A stretch of 64,000 bases of DNA from Streptomyces sp. NBC_01232 (lineage in GTDB: Bacteria; Actinomycetota; Actinomycetes; Streptomycetales; Streptomycetaceae): the NCBI RefSeq assembly GCF_035989885.1, contig NZ_CP108518.1, positions 7,617,001 through 7,681,000 of the forward strand. The letters run 5' to 3'. A program made the translations under genes and the position numbers. Shown here in pieces: positions 16,732 to 24,733 of this stretch. Each line of letters starts with the position of its first letter. The first letter of the stretch is position 1. The notes beneath the pieces were generated by a model. The model did no database searches, had not been told where the DNA came from, and saw only the letters and a program-made list of their open reading frames with translations.

Positions 16732-17627
16732 GCCTGGCCCCGCGGGCGGTCCTCGTGCACCGCCGGACCGAGTACGAGGAACTGCTCGCCCGGCACGGGA
16801 CGCACGGGCAGGCCGCGTTCTTCCTCTCCAGCCGCGGCCGGTCGATCGACGAGGTGCACCGCCGCCACGAGCGCACCCTGCATGCTCTGCGCCAGGTGGC
16901 GGCTGCGGTGCCGCTCACCTGGCGCAGCTCCCGGGTGGAGCGGGCGGACCTGGACCGCTTCCTGTTCGCTCCGGAGGACGTGGTGGTCGTGATCGGCCAG
17001 GACGGTCTGGTCGCCAACACCGCGAAGTACCTGCACGGACAGCCGGTGGTGGGCATCGACACCGACCCGGGGCGCAACCCGGGGGTCCTGGTCCGCCACC
17101 GCTGCGCCGACGCGGCCGCCCTGCTGCGTGCGGCGACCGCTGCCGGTGGCACGGCAGATGAGCTGACCATGGTCGAGGCCGTCGCCGACGACACCCAGCG
17201 CCTTCTCGCACTCAACGAGATCTACCTGGGGTCGCCCGGTCACCAGACCGCCCGCTACCGCCTCGGCCCCGACGGCGACACGGGCCCGGGCGAGGCCCAG
17301 GCATCCTCCGGGGTGCTCGTGGGCACCGGCACGGGCGCCACCGGCTGGCTGCGTTCCCTGTGGCAGGAGCGCGGCAGCCGGGCGGAGCTGCCGGCCCCCG
17401 GCGACCGGCGGCTCCTGTGGTTCGTACGGGAGGCCTGGCCCTCTCCCACGACCGGCACGACGATGGTCGCCGGTGAGCTGGGACAGGGGCAGAGGTTGCA
17501 GTTGACCGTGGAGTCGGACCGGATGGTGGTGTTCGGCGACGGCATGGAGGGCGACGCCCTGGAGCTGACGTGGGGCCAGAGCATACGACTGGGCATCGCG
17601 GGAACGTCACTGCACCTGGTGACGTGA
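16728..17627 (+). CDS. NAD-kinase-fold protein, paired with SPFH protein
   Basis: A 299-residue protein. VVVVIGQDGLVANTAKYL is the diphosphate-binding GGDGT-like region of the NAD/diacylglycerol kinase fold, here GQDG. PVVGIDTDPGRNPGVL and LNEIYLGSPGHQTARYRL (compare the NE motif of NAD kinases) and SSGVLVGTGTGATGW complete the fold signature. The first Gly of GGDG is Gln, so activity or specificity may differ from true NAD kinases. Its GTG start overlaps the SPFH stop by four bases. The pair probably acts together, but the process is unknown. Confidence 0.83.
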   Translation: MSLAPRAVLVHRRTEYEELLARHGTHGQAAFFLSSRGRSIDEVHRRHERTLHALRQVAAAVPLTWRSSRVERADLDRFLFAPEDVVVVIGQDGLVANTAKYLHGQPVVGIDTDPGRNPGVLVRHRCADAAALLRAATAAGGTADELTMVEAVADDTQRLLALNEIYLGSPGHQTARYRLGPDGDTGPGEAQASSGVLVGTGTGATGWLRSLWQERGSRAELPAPGDRRLLWFVREAWPSPTTGTTMVAGELGQGQRLQLTVESDRMVVFGDGMEGDALELTWGQSIRLGIAGTSLHLVT

Positions 17628-17774
17628 CGTGAGTCCCCTGCCCGACTGCGCCCGGCGCGCGATGGTGCCGCTACGTGTCGGAGAGCACCGCGGCCGCTCG
17701 TGCCGACCGGGCCATCGCCATCCGCGACCAGCCCTCCTCAGGTCCTGTCGTCAGGCGCTCCCTCAGAACGCACC

Positions 17775-17811
17775 GGGCCGGGACCGGTGGCAGGGCCACC
17801 CGTCCCGGCCC
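17775..17811. terminator. Strong hairpin between convergent operons
   Basis: GGGCCGGGAC (17775-17784) pairs perfectly with GTCCCGGCCC (17802-17811), enclosing a smaller GTGGC/GCCAC hairpin. It lies between the NAD-kinase-like gene and the lanthipeptide precursor gene. The remaining bases of 17628-17832 show nothing else. Confidence 0.7.
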
Positions 17812-17832
17812 TTCCGGGTACCGGCTCGCTCG

Positions 17833-17946
17833 TTACATCGGGTCCGGGAAGATGTCGGTGATGCTCCAGGCGACGCTGAAGCAGGGGAAGACGGAATCGG
17901 ACTCCGGCTCGGTGTCCAGTGCCTGGAGCGCGAGGATCTGGCTCAT
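17833..17946 (-). CDS. lanA: Class III lanthipeptide precursor
   Basis: A 37-residue peptide directly downstream of the LanKC gene. The N-terminal MSQILALQALD resembles the amphipathic LxxLQ leader motif read by class III synthetases. The core holds one cysteine (SVFPCFSVAW) and Ser18, Ser24, Ser28 and Thr30. The end, DIFPDPM, is hydrophobic and acidic. Ser18-x3-Cys22 could close a single lanthionine; the Ser-x2-Ser-x3-Cys spacing needed for a labionin is not met, since the upstream Ser is at 16. The ribosome binding site is weak. Identification rests on size, leader motif, Ser/Thr/Cys content and position. Confidence 0.8.
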   Translation of the reverse strand: MSQILALQALDTEPESDSVFPCFSVAWSITDIFPDPM

Positions 17947-17993
17947 GGGTGCTCTCTGCTTTCTTCTCGGGGTTGTGTCGGTCGGTAACTGCA

Positions 17994-18031
17994 CGCCTCG
18001 GCACGGAGCTGCTCGCCGCCGTACCGAGGCG
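17994..18031 (-). terminator. Hairpin between LanKC and precursor genes
   Basis: CGCCTCGG (17994-18001) pairs with CCGAGGCG (18024-18031), immediately after the LanKC stop. It may partly end or stabilise transcription and so set the ratio of enzyme to precursor message. Confidence 0.5.
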
Positions 18032-18032
18032 G

Positions 18033-20678
18033 TCATGGGACGCCCGCCCGGTACCGCCGGTCGGCGGCAGGGATCCGGGGACGCGCGTGGTGGGGCTCCG
18101 TCAGGAGCGGGCCGGCCAGCAGGCGGTGCAGGGCCAGCAGGACACCGGCCCCGCCACTGGACAGGTCGGCGGTGAACCGCTGCGAACCCGCTCCGAGGAA
18201 ACGGACGCCGCGCCGGTACGGGACGGCGTACTTCAGCAGGCCGGTCGCCGCGCGCACGGCGTCGCCGCGGGCGGCGTCCGTACCGGTGAGCTCGGCGTGC
18301 TCGGTCAGGAACCAGGTCAGGCCGGCGAGCCCCCGGTACAGGCCCGCCTCCTTCGTGGCGCAGGAGACCCGGATGCCGGCGACCAGCCTCGGCAGCGCCG
18401 CGGCGCAGCGCTCGTCCGGGGCGGTGGCGACGTAGCGGGTGAGCACCGCCGCGACCCCGGCCGCACCCGTGGCCAGGTACGGCATGGCGCGGGTGAGCTG
18501 CGCGTTGTCGGAGATGGACAGGGCACCGTCGTCCAGCGGGAAGGTCCGGTCCAGCTCCTGATGGAGCAGCAGGCGACCCGCCTCGAGGCACCGGGCGTCG
18601 CCGGTGTCGCGGGCCAGGCGATGGAGGAAGAGGGCGAGCCCCGAGCGGCCGTGCAGCAGACCGCGGGCATCGTGTGCGCCGAGGGTGGCGGGCAGGTCGC
18701 GGGTGCGCAGCAGGCGCTCCCCTGTCGCGGCGGCCCGCTCCAGGTGGCTGTGGTCCCCGGTCAGCCGGTACAGGGCGAGCCAGCCCAGGCCGACCCCGGC
18801 CCGCCCGCCGGCCAGCGTGCCGCACGAGTCGGTGAGCGGGTGGTCGTCTGCGTCCCGGAGCAGGTCGAGGGCCTCGTCCAGCAGGCCGAGCCCCGCCAGC
18901 ACCCGGGCGATGCCGGCCGAGCCGACGAGCAGTCCGGGGGGCAGCGTGCCGCGCAGCGCCAGCGTGTCGCGGCGCAGGCGTTCGCGGATCTCCTCCGGCA
19001 CCGGGGCCCCGGCGCGGTGCAGGGCGTGCACCACCCCGGCCGTGCCGTAGGCCAGGCACACGTTGTTGGTCCGGAACGCCTCGGGCGAGGGCGGGAAGGC
19101 CCAGTCCGGCCGGCCGGCGTCAGCCATCTCCAGCAGCCCCGCGGTCACCTCCTCGGCCAGCCGCTCGAGGCAGCCGCGCGGACCGGTGTCCGGTTCGGCG
19201 GGGGAGGGCAGGCGGCGGCCGGGGGCGTCCTGGCCCTCCGCCCGGCCCGTCAGGTCCTCCGTCCGGTCCTGCGTCAGGTGGAAGGCGGTCGCCCGCTGCC
19301 ACAGGTCGTGCGGCGGAGCCAGGTCCGCCAGATCGCGGCGCAGCAGTACGAGGTTGGCGGGCGCGTGTGCGGCGGTCTCGTTGAACGGCGCCAGGCAGGC
19401 GAGCGCGACCGCCGACATGCCGTACCGGTCCTGCAGCAGTGGGTCGGTGTCGGCCCGGAGCAGGCCCGGCGGCGGCGCGAACCCCGGGGTGCCCATCGCG
19501 GAGGGCGCCGCGGACAGGGCCGAGGCCGCTTCGAAGTCCACCAGCCGGGCCCCGCCCGAGGGCGTGACCAGGACATTGCCCGGGCTGAGGTCACCGAACC
19601 GGTAGCCGGCGGAGTGCAGCCGCTCGAGCGAGGAGTCCAGCGAGGCCAGCAGGCGCCGGCACGCCTCGTAGTACGCGGCGACGGACTCGGCCGTGCGATC
19701 GGCGCGGGCCAGCGGGGAGGACCGGCTCAGCCAGCCCACCAGCGGCTGCCCCGCGACGTATTCGGTGACGAGGAAGTCGTGTTCCCACTCCGTGAAGTGG
19801 TCCAGCGGCTCCGGGCCCACCCCGGGAGAGGCCGCGTGCAGCTCGCGCAGCACGCGGTACTCGTGCCGCAGCCGCTGCTGCGCGTCGGTCCCGTCGAAGA
19901 CCAGCCCGTTGTGGGCGCGGGCCTCCTTGACGAAGACCGTGCGGCCGGTCCGCCGGTCCCGGGCCTGGTAGGCGCCGCCGGCGTTGCTCAGGCGCACCGC
20001 GCGGGTCACTTCGTAGTCGCGGATCAGGATGGGGCCCGCGTGCGGCTGTTCCTCGTGCTCGACGAAGGGGTCCGTGATCCCCGGGGGCAGCTGGAAGGCG
20101 GGCAGCCGCAGGTCCACGACCTCGCGGCCGGAGCCGTCGCGCACGACCCCCTCCCGGGTGCCGTCCGCCCGCAGCCGGCTGCGGGCACCGAAGGAGCCGT
20201 AGCGGTAGTGGACGGTCCGCGAGTCGCGAAAGCGCCGGTCGGTGAGGACGTACGGTCCCTCCTCCCCGTCGAGCGCGCCGCTCAGGCGCTCCAGCAGCCG
20301 GCGGGCCGTTGCCGTGTCGGGCGGGTAGACGGCGCAGAACTTGCCCGACTGGGCCCGCCCGGCGTGCTTGTGATGGAGGAACAGGAAGAAGAGCCGGGCG
20401 CTCAGGTGCTTGAACGGAACGCCTTCGGAGAAGCAGATGCCGGCGACCGTGTCGAGCACGTGCTGCGCGCGGTCCAGCCGCGCGGACACGTGGATCTTCC
20501 AGCCCTGCTCGGCGAGCCCGGTCCGCGGATCGCCCCAGAGCGTCCAGATGCCCTGGGCGGCGCCGCGCACGCCCGGTGGCACCTCGCGGGGAGCGAAGCG
20601 CGGACCGGGGTCGGCCGCGCTGGTCAGCGGCAGGTAGTACTCCCGGTCCGCGAGCGCTTCGCCGAAGCCTTCGAGCAC
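18033..20678 (-). CDS. lanKC: Class III lanthionine synthetase LanKC
   Basis: An 881-residue three-domain enzyme. Residues ~1-215 are the phospho-Ser/Thr lyase domain (REYYLPLTSA; FKHLSARLFFLFLHHKHAGR; KFCAVYP). Residues ~215-500 are the kinase domain, with Lys in VFVKEARAHNG, the catalytic loop RFGDLSPGNVLV (~360) and DFE (~379). Residues ~540-860 are the LanC-like cyclase with Gly-rich repeats (YGTAGVVHAL, GSAGIARVLAGL, HGRSGLALFLHRL). The zinc-binding Cys-Cys-His of LanC/LanL is absent, which separates class III from class IV. It phosphorylates, eliminates and cyclises the downstream precursor. The gene is divergent from lanM, sharing a ~260-bp upstream region. No leader protease or ABC exporter is adjacent; the oligopeptidase at 29821 may serve. 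Confidence 0.93.
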   Translation of the reverse strand: MLEGFGEALADREYYLPLTSAADPGPRFAPREVPPGVRGAAQGIWTLWGDPRTGLAEQGWKIHVSARLDRAQHVLDTVAGICFSEGVPFKHLSARLFFLFLHHKHAGRAQSGKFCAVYPPDTATARRLLERLSGALDGEEGPYVLTDRRFRDSRTVHYRYGSFGARSRLRADGTREGVVRDGSGREVVDLRLPAFQLPPGITDPFVEHEEQPHAGPILIRDYEVTRAVRLSNAGGAYQARDRRTGRTVFVKEARAHNGLVFDGTDAQQRLRHEYRVLRELHAASPGVGPEPLDHFTEWEHDFLVTEYVAGQPLVGWLSRSSPLARADRTAESVAAYYEACRRLLASLDSSLERLHSAGYRFGDLSPGNVLVTPSGGARLVDFEAASALSAAPSAMGTPGFAPPPGLLRADTDPLLQDRYGMSAVALACLAPFNETAAHAPANLVLLRRDLADLAPPHDLWQRATAFHLTQDRTEDLTGRAEGQDAPGRRLPSPAEPDTGPRGCLERLAEEVTAGLLEMADAGRPDWAFPPSPEAFRTNNVCLAYGTAGVVHALHRAGAPVPEEIRERLRRDTLALRGTLPPGLLVGSAGIARVLAGLGLLDEALDLLRDADDHPLTDSCGTLAGGRAGVGLGWLALYRLTGDHSHLERAAATGERLLRTRDLPATLGAHDARGLLHGRSGLALFLHRLARDTGDARCLEAGRLLLHQELDRTFPLDDGALSISDNAQLTRAMPYLATGAAGVAAVLTRYVATAPDERCAAALPRLVAGIRVSCATKEAGLYRGLAGLTWFLTEHAELTGTDAARGDAVRAATGLLKYAVPYRRGVRFLGAGSQRFTADLSSGGAGVLLALHRLLAGPLLTEPHHARPRIPAADRRYRAGVP

Positions 20679-20938
20679 GGGATCTCCTCGCAGGGTGGTG
20701 GTGGGCGGCCGCGGTGGCTGCGGTGGTCGTGCAGGACGCTAGGACCGGCAGGTATGGGAACGGTTCGGCGACGGCATGCGACTGGTATCCGGTATCCCAC
20801 CGTTTCGCCGCAGGGCGCGGGTGCTCGAGGCCTGGTGGAGAAAACATGGGGGTCTCTTCCCCATGTGGGGGAGGCACCCCTCGTACCAGGATCGGGCGTG
20901 GCGCGGAGCGCTGGGGACGGGCTCGGGGAGGGGCACGG

Positions 20939-23900
20939 GTGGCTGGGCAGGGGCGGGCCGGGGTTGAGCTGTCGGCGGTCGAGCGGTGGTGGGAGGCCGG
21001 TCTCGTCGGTGGTGGCGGGGGTGAAGGGCGGCCGGACTGGGCCGTGTTCGCCGAGGAGGCGTCGGCGGTCGCGCCGGAGGAGGCCGTGGCCCCCGAGGAG
21101 GCCGCGGCCCCCGAGGGGAACGTGGCGAACGAGGAGACCGTGGCGCCCGAGGGGAACGAGGAGACCGTGGCGCCCGAGGGGAGCCGTCCGGGGCTGAGCG
21201 GTTTCGAGTGGGTGCTGCGGCCCTTCACCGTCTGCGCGGGGGAGCGGCTGGAGCGGGGCGTGTCGGAACGGGCCCGCAGGCTCGTGGACATGACGGCCGT
21301 GCGGGACGACCTGGAGAGGCACCTCAGCGGCAGGCTGGCACGGGCAGCGGCGCGGACGCTGGTGCTGGAGCTGTACGAGGCGCGGAGCGCCGGGCGGCTC
21401 GACGGGGACGACACGCGGGCCCGGTTCCGGGACTTTCTGGGGCGAGTCGCGTCCCGGAGCGGCCTGACGGCCCTGCTGGCCGGCCGCCCGGTGCTGGCGC
21501 GGATCCTGGGGCGGGCTGCGCTGGATGCGGCGGACGCCGTCGCGGAGGCGCTGGAGCGGCTGGCGGACGACCACGCCCGACTGACCGCCGGTCTCCTGGA
21601 GTCCGGCGGGGACCCGGGGCTGGTCGTTGGTGTCGAGCCGGGGGCCGGCGACGGTCACCGCGGCGGGCGGAGCGTGATGCTGCTGCGCTTCGCCGACGGG
21701 ACCCGGCTGGTGTACAAGCCACGGCCCCTTTCCGTGCACGGCCACTTCAACGACCTCGTCGCCTGGTTCAACGGCCTGCCCGACTCCGTGGACCTCCGTA
21801 CGCTGCGGCTGCTCGACCGGGGTGACTACGGGTGGGTGGAGTTCGTCGGCTCGGCGCCCTGCGCCTCTGCCGAGGAGGTCGAGACGTTCTACCGGCGCCA
21901 GGGCGCGCTGCTGGCGCTGCTGCACCTGATCGACGGGACCGACCTGCACCACGAGAACCTGATCGCCGTCGGCGCCCACCCCGTGCTGATCGACGTCGAG
22001 ACGCTGTTCCACCCGCCGACGACGGCCACCGCCACGGAGGACCCCGCCGCCCGCGCACTCCACGAGTCGGTGTACCGCGTCGGGCTGCTGCCCCAACTGC
22101 TGGTGGGCGACGACAGCGCCCTGGACGTGTCCGCGGTGGGCGGCGGTCTCCAAGCGGCGTCGCCCGTCCTCCGGGCGGACTGGGCCGAGGCCGGTACCGA
22201 CCGGATGCGGCTGGTGCGCAGGGCCGGGAGGTTCGGCGAGTCCGCCAACCGGCCACGTCTTGCGGGCGGCGGGCCCGTCGAGCCGGCGGCCCACATCGAG
22301 GCGCTCTGCGCCGGATTCCGCGCCGGGTACACGGCCATCGCCGCGGCCAGGGAGGAACTGTTGCACGAGACTGCCCTGTTGAAGGCGTTCGCCGAGGACG
22401 AAGTGCGGGTGCTGGTCCGTCCCACCTGGGTGTACAGCACGCTGCTCGACGAGTCGACGCACCCCGATCTGCTCAAGGACGCGGGCGAGCGGCAGCGGGT
22501 TCTGGAGACCCTGCGGACCGACGTGCTCGGGACGGTCCTCGCGCCCGACCTGGTGGACGAGGAGATCGCCCAGCTCTGGGCGGGGGACGTACCGCTGTTC
22601 ACCGCCCGTCCGGGCCGGGACCGCCTGTGGGGCGCGCCGGAGCGGGCCCTGGCCGGCCGTACGGACCGGACCGGGATCGCCCGGGTCGCCGCGCGGCTCG
22701 CCGCCCTGGACACGGTCGACCGCCAGGACCAGGAGTGGATCGTGCGGGCCGCGATGGCGACGGCCTCCCGCGCGCCCGTGCACCGGCCCGTCCGGGACCG
22801 GCGCAGCCGTACGGCGGAGCGCGCCCCGGAGCCGGAGCGGCTGCTGTCGGCGGCCCGTTCCGTCGGGGACCGGCTGGTCTCCCTCGCGTACCGCGAAGGA
22901 CCGCGCAGCAACTGGATCGGCCTGGAGCTCCTGGACGACCGTTACTGGCGGATCGGCCCGATGCCGGCCGACCTGGCAGGCGGGTACACCGGGACGGCAC
23001 TGTTTCTGGCCGAATTGGCGGCGCTCACCGGGGCCGGACACTACGCGGAGGTGGCCCGTACGGCCCTGGCGCCGGTGCCGAAGCTGCTCGACGCGCTGAG
23101 CGGCCGGCCCGCGGACCTCCGCGCGGTGGGCTCGGGGGCCTTCTCGGGCCTCGGCGGCATCGCGTACGCGCTCGCCGGGACGGCACGGCTGCTGGACGAT
23201 CCGGAGGTCGGCTCATGGGCGTCCGCGATGCTGCGGCTGGCCGGCGCGGCGGCTCTCTCCGAGGGGGAGCACGGGGTCGGCGCGGGTGTCGCGGGCGGGC
23301 TCGTCGCGCTGCTGGCGGCGCACCGGGACGGCTCCGGCAGTGGCTCGGGAGCCGCTGCCGGTGCGGAGGGGCAGGAGACCCGGAGGAACGCGCGGGCCTG
23401 CGCGGACCGGTTGCTGGTCGCCGACCCCACGGCCGGCGGGCGGGGCTTCACGACGGGGGCCGCCGGGCTCGGCTGGGCCCTGCTGCGGTTCGCCGAGGCA
23501 GCCGAGACCGAGGCCGAAGCCGGTGCCGGGGTCGAGGCCGGGGTCGGGAACGCGGCCACCCGGGGCTCCGGGGTCGGGGCGGCCGAGGGCAGCGAGCGCT
23601 ACCGGCTCGCGGGCCTGTCCGCGCTGCGGGCCGCCGTGGCCGGAGAGCCCGACGGAGCCCGGGGGCCGGGCGGCCGCGGGGGATCCTCCCTGCGGGTTCC
23701 CGCCGACGGGCCCCCGCCCGGAGCCCGCGCCTCGGCCTGGTGCCGGGGGCGCGCCGGCATCGCGCTCGCGGTGCTGGACGCGCCGGGTGCCCTGGACGAC
23801 CCGCACCTCGCGGCCTGGTCCCGCAGGGCCGCCGAAGGGCTGGGCAGGGACAGGCCGGCTCCCGACGACAGCCTCTGCCACGGCGAGGCCGGACTGTGCG

Positions 23901-24124
23901 AACTCCTGGGCCACAGCGCGGTCCCGGAGCTGCGTGCGCACTGGATCCGTCGGGCCGGAGCACTCCTCGCATCCGTCGAGGAGACCGGTGCCCGCAGCGG
24001 CGCCCCGGACGGGGTTCCGCATCCCGGCCTGCTGACCGGGCTGGCGGGGATCGGGCACGGACTCCTCCGGGCGGGGTTCCCGGAGCGCGTGCCGTCCGCG
24101 CTCCTCCTGAATGCAGCCGGCTAG
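20939..24124 (+). CDS. lanM: Class II lanthionine synthetase LanM
   Basis: About 1061 residues. The N-terminal DUF4135 dehydratase shows RLVYKPRPLSVHGHFNDLV (~257) and GTDLHHENLIAVG with VLIDVETLFHP (~330-355). The C-terminal LanC-like cyclase keeps its zinc ligands in AWCRGRAGI (~934) and LCHGEAGLC (~980). The enzyme should dehydrate Ser/Thr and add thioethers. The start is uncertain: GTG at 20939 has GGGGAGGGG upstream, and ATG at 20846 (GGTGGAG upstream) would add 31 residues. A Glu/Ala-rich repeat (VAPEEAVAPEEAAAPEG and copies) lies near residues 40-85. Another low-complexity insert sits in the cyclase (EAETEAEAGAGVEAGVG). The TAG stop is supplied by the inverted-repeat element that begins at 24122. 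Confidence 0.92.
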   Translation: MAGQGRAGVELSAVERWWEAGLVGGGGGEGRPDWAVFAEEASAVAPEEAVAPEEAAAPEGNVANEETVAPEGNEETVAPEGSRPGLSGFEWVLRPFTVCAGERLERGVSERARRLVDMTAVRDDLERHLSGRLARAAARTLVLELYEARSAGRLDGDDTRARFRDFLGRVASRSGLTALLAGRPVLARILGRAALDAADAVAEALERLADDHARLTAGLLESGGDPGLVVGVEPGAGDGHRGGRSVMLLRFADGTRLVYKPRPLSVHGHFNDLVAWFNGLPDSVDLRTLRLLDRGDYGWVEFVGSAPCASAEEVETFYRRQGALLALLHLIDGTDLHHENLIAVGAHPVLIDVETLFHPPTTATATEDPAARALHESVYRVGLLPQLLVGDDSALDVSAVGGGLQAASPVLRADWAEAGTDRMRLVRRAGRFGESANRPRLAGGGPVEPAAHIEALCAGFRAGYTAIAAAREELLHETALLKAFAEDEVRVLVRPTWVYSTLLDESTHPDLLKDAGERQRVLETLRTDVLGTVLAPDLVDEEIAQLWAGDVPLFTARPGRDRLWGAPERALAGRTDRTGIARVAARLAALDTVDRQDQEWIVRAAMATASRAPVHRPVRDRRSRTAERAPEPERLLSAARSVGDRLVSLAYREGPRSNWIGLELLDDRYWRIGPMPADLAGGYTGTALFLAELAALTGAGHYAEVARTALAPVPKLLDALSGRPADLRAVGSGAFSGLGGIAYALAGTARLLDDPEVGSWASAMLRLAGAAALSEGEHGVGAGVAGGLVALLAAHRDGSGSGSGAAAGAEGQETRRNARACADRLLVADPTAGGRGFTTGAAGLGWALLRFAEAAETEAEAGAGVEAGVGNAATRGSGVGAAEGSERYRLAGLSALRAAVAGEPDGARGPGGRGGSSLRVPADGPPPGARASAWCRGRAGIALAVLDAPGALDDPHLAAWSRRAAEGLGRDRPAPDDSLCHGEAGLCELLGHSAVPELRAHWIRRAGALLASVEETGARSGAPDGVPHPGLLTGLAGIGHGLLRAGFPERVPSALLLNAAG

Positions 24125-24213
24125 GCCGTCTCTTCCGGATCTTGTCGGCCGAGCGCGGGCCCGGGGGCACCTCCCAGCGGTAGCCGGGGGAGCAAGATCC
24201 GGAAGAGACGGCC
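24122..24213. repeat. 92-bp MITE-like inverted-repeat element, copy 2
   Basis: GGCCGTCTCTTCCGGATCTTG (24124-24144) and its exact complement (24193-24213) form a perfect 21-bp dyad. Arms and interior match the element at 1494-1686 in inverted orientation, but about 100 bp of the interior are gone. The left end overlaps the lanM TAG stop. As RNA it would be a very strong hairpin and may act as the lanM terminator. Confidence 0.75.
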
Positions 24214-24291
24214 CCGGGCGGACCGCGCACCCGGCATCATGCAGGGCCGCCGCCTGCGATGCCCCCCCACGAAGCACCCGACCGCACGACC

Positions 24292-24359
24292 CGACACACC
24301 GCACGACCCGACACACCGCACCACCCGACACACCGCACCACCCGACACACCGCACCACC
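24292..24359. repeat. Four tandem 17-bp repeats, C-rich and G-poor
   Basis: Units CGACACACCGCACGACC and CGACACACCGCACCACC repeat four times without spacers (24292-24308, 24309-24325, 24326-24342, 24343-24359). The plus strand contains no T and few G, so the RNA would be unstructured and C-rich, like a Rho-utilisation site. It lies in the leader of the LanM precursor candidate. Confidence 0.85.
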
Positions 24360-24412
24360 GCACAGCTCAGCACGACCACCACTCCTGCGGCTACGAGGAA
24401 CGGACGACGACC

Positions 24413-24613
24413 ATGCAGATCAACGACTCGGTGAGGTACGTCGACAGCAGCGCCGGCGCGGAGACCGCCGCCCACGACCACCCGTTGGGCGAGGTGACGT
24501 TCGGGGCGAGCGGGACGCTGGGACTGCGCAGCCGCCTGCTCAGGACGTCGGACTCCGACACCGCCGCCTCCCTGGACATGCCCTTCACCACCGGATCCCT
24601 CACGCTGTTCTGA
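24413..24613 (+). CDS. Cysteine-free precursor candidate of the LanM system
   Basis: A 66-residue peptide 290 bases behind lanM on the same strand. The N-terminal half is acidic and could be a leader (MQINDSVRYVDSSAG). The C-terminal part is rich in Ser and Thr (LLRTSDSDTAASLDMPF, then TTGSLTLF) and ends in a hydrophobic residue. It contains no cysteine at all, so it cannot form an intramolecular lanthionine; dehydration alone, addition of another nucleophile or a free thiol, or a non-RiPP role are open. The ribosome binding site (GAGGAA) is rather distant. A hairpin follows at 24676. The link to LanM is by position only. Confidence 0.6.
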   Translation: MQINDSVRYVDSSAGAETAAHDHPLGEVTFGASGTLGLRSRLLRTSDSDTAASLDMPFTTGSLTLF

Positions 24614-24675
24614 AGGGAGGACGGGAACGTCGACCGGTGATCTGGCCGGGATGACGTCTTGACTGATCGAGCGGA

Positions 24676-24695
24676 GGCCGGGGGGTCCCCCGGCC
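24676..24695 (+). terminator. Hairpin after the LanM precursor candidate
   Basis: GGCCGGGGG (24676-24684) pairs with CCCCCGGCC (24687-24695) with a two-base loop, between the peptide gene and the LuxR-type regulator gene. Confidence 0.6.
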
Positions 24696-24733
24696 CTCTG
24701 CCGTGCGTGAAAAAGATCAAGTAGCCTGCGCCC

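Noticed and set aside
17629..17988. 119-codon plus-strand frame after the NAD-kinase-like gene
   Set aside because: It runs through a terminator hairpin and the lanthipeptide precursor on the other strand, and its sequence is Arg/Pro/Cys noise.
18033..20678. Class IV LanL instead of class III LanKC
   Set aside because: The cyclase domain lacks the Cys-Cys-His zinc ligands that LanL shares with LanC.
17919..21197. Plus-strand frame of over 1000 codons opposite lanKC
   Set aside because: The opposite strand encodes a complete LanKC with lyase, kinase and cyclase motifs; this frame is Gly/Arg/Gln-rich noise.
20624..23041. Minus-strand 805-codon open frame opposite lanM
   Set aside because: Its translation lacks recognisable motifs and is a GC-bias shadow of the LanM codons, which carry full family signatures.
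24292..24359. Tandem repeats as a CRISPR array
   Set aside because: The 17-bp units touch each other with no spacers and there are no cas genes.
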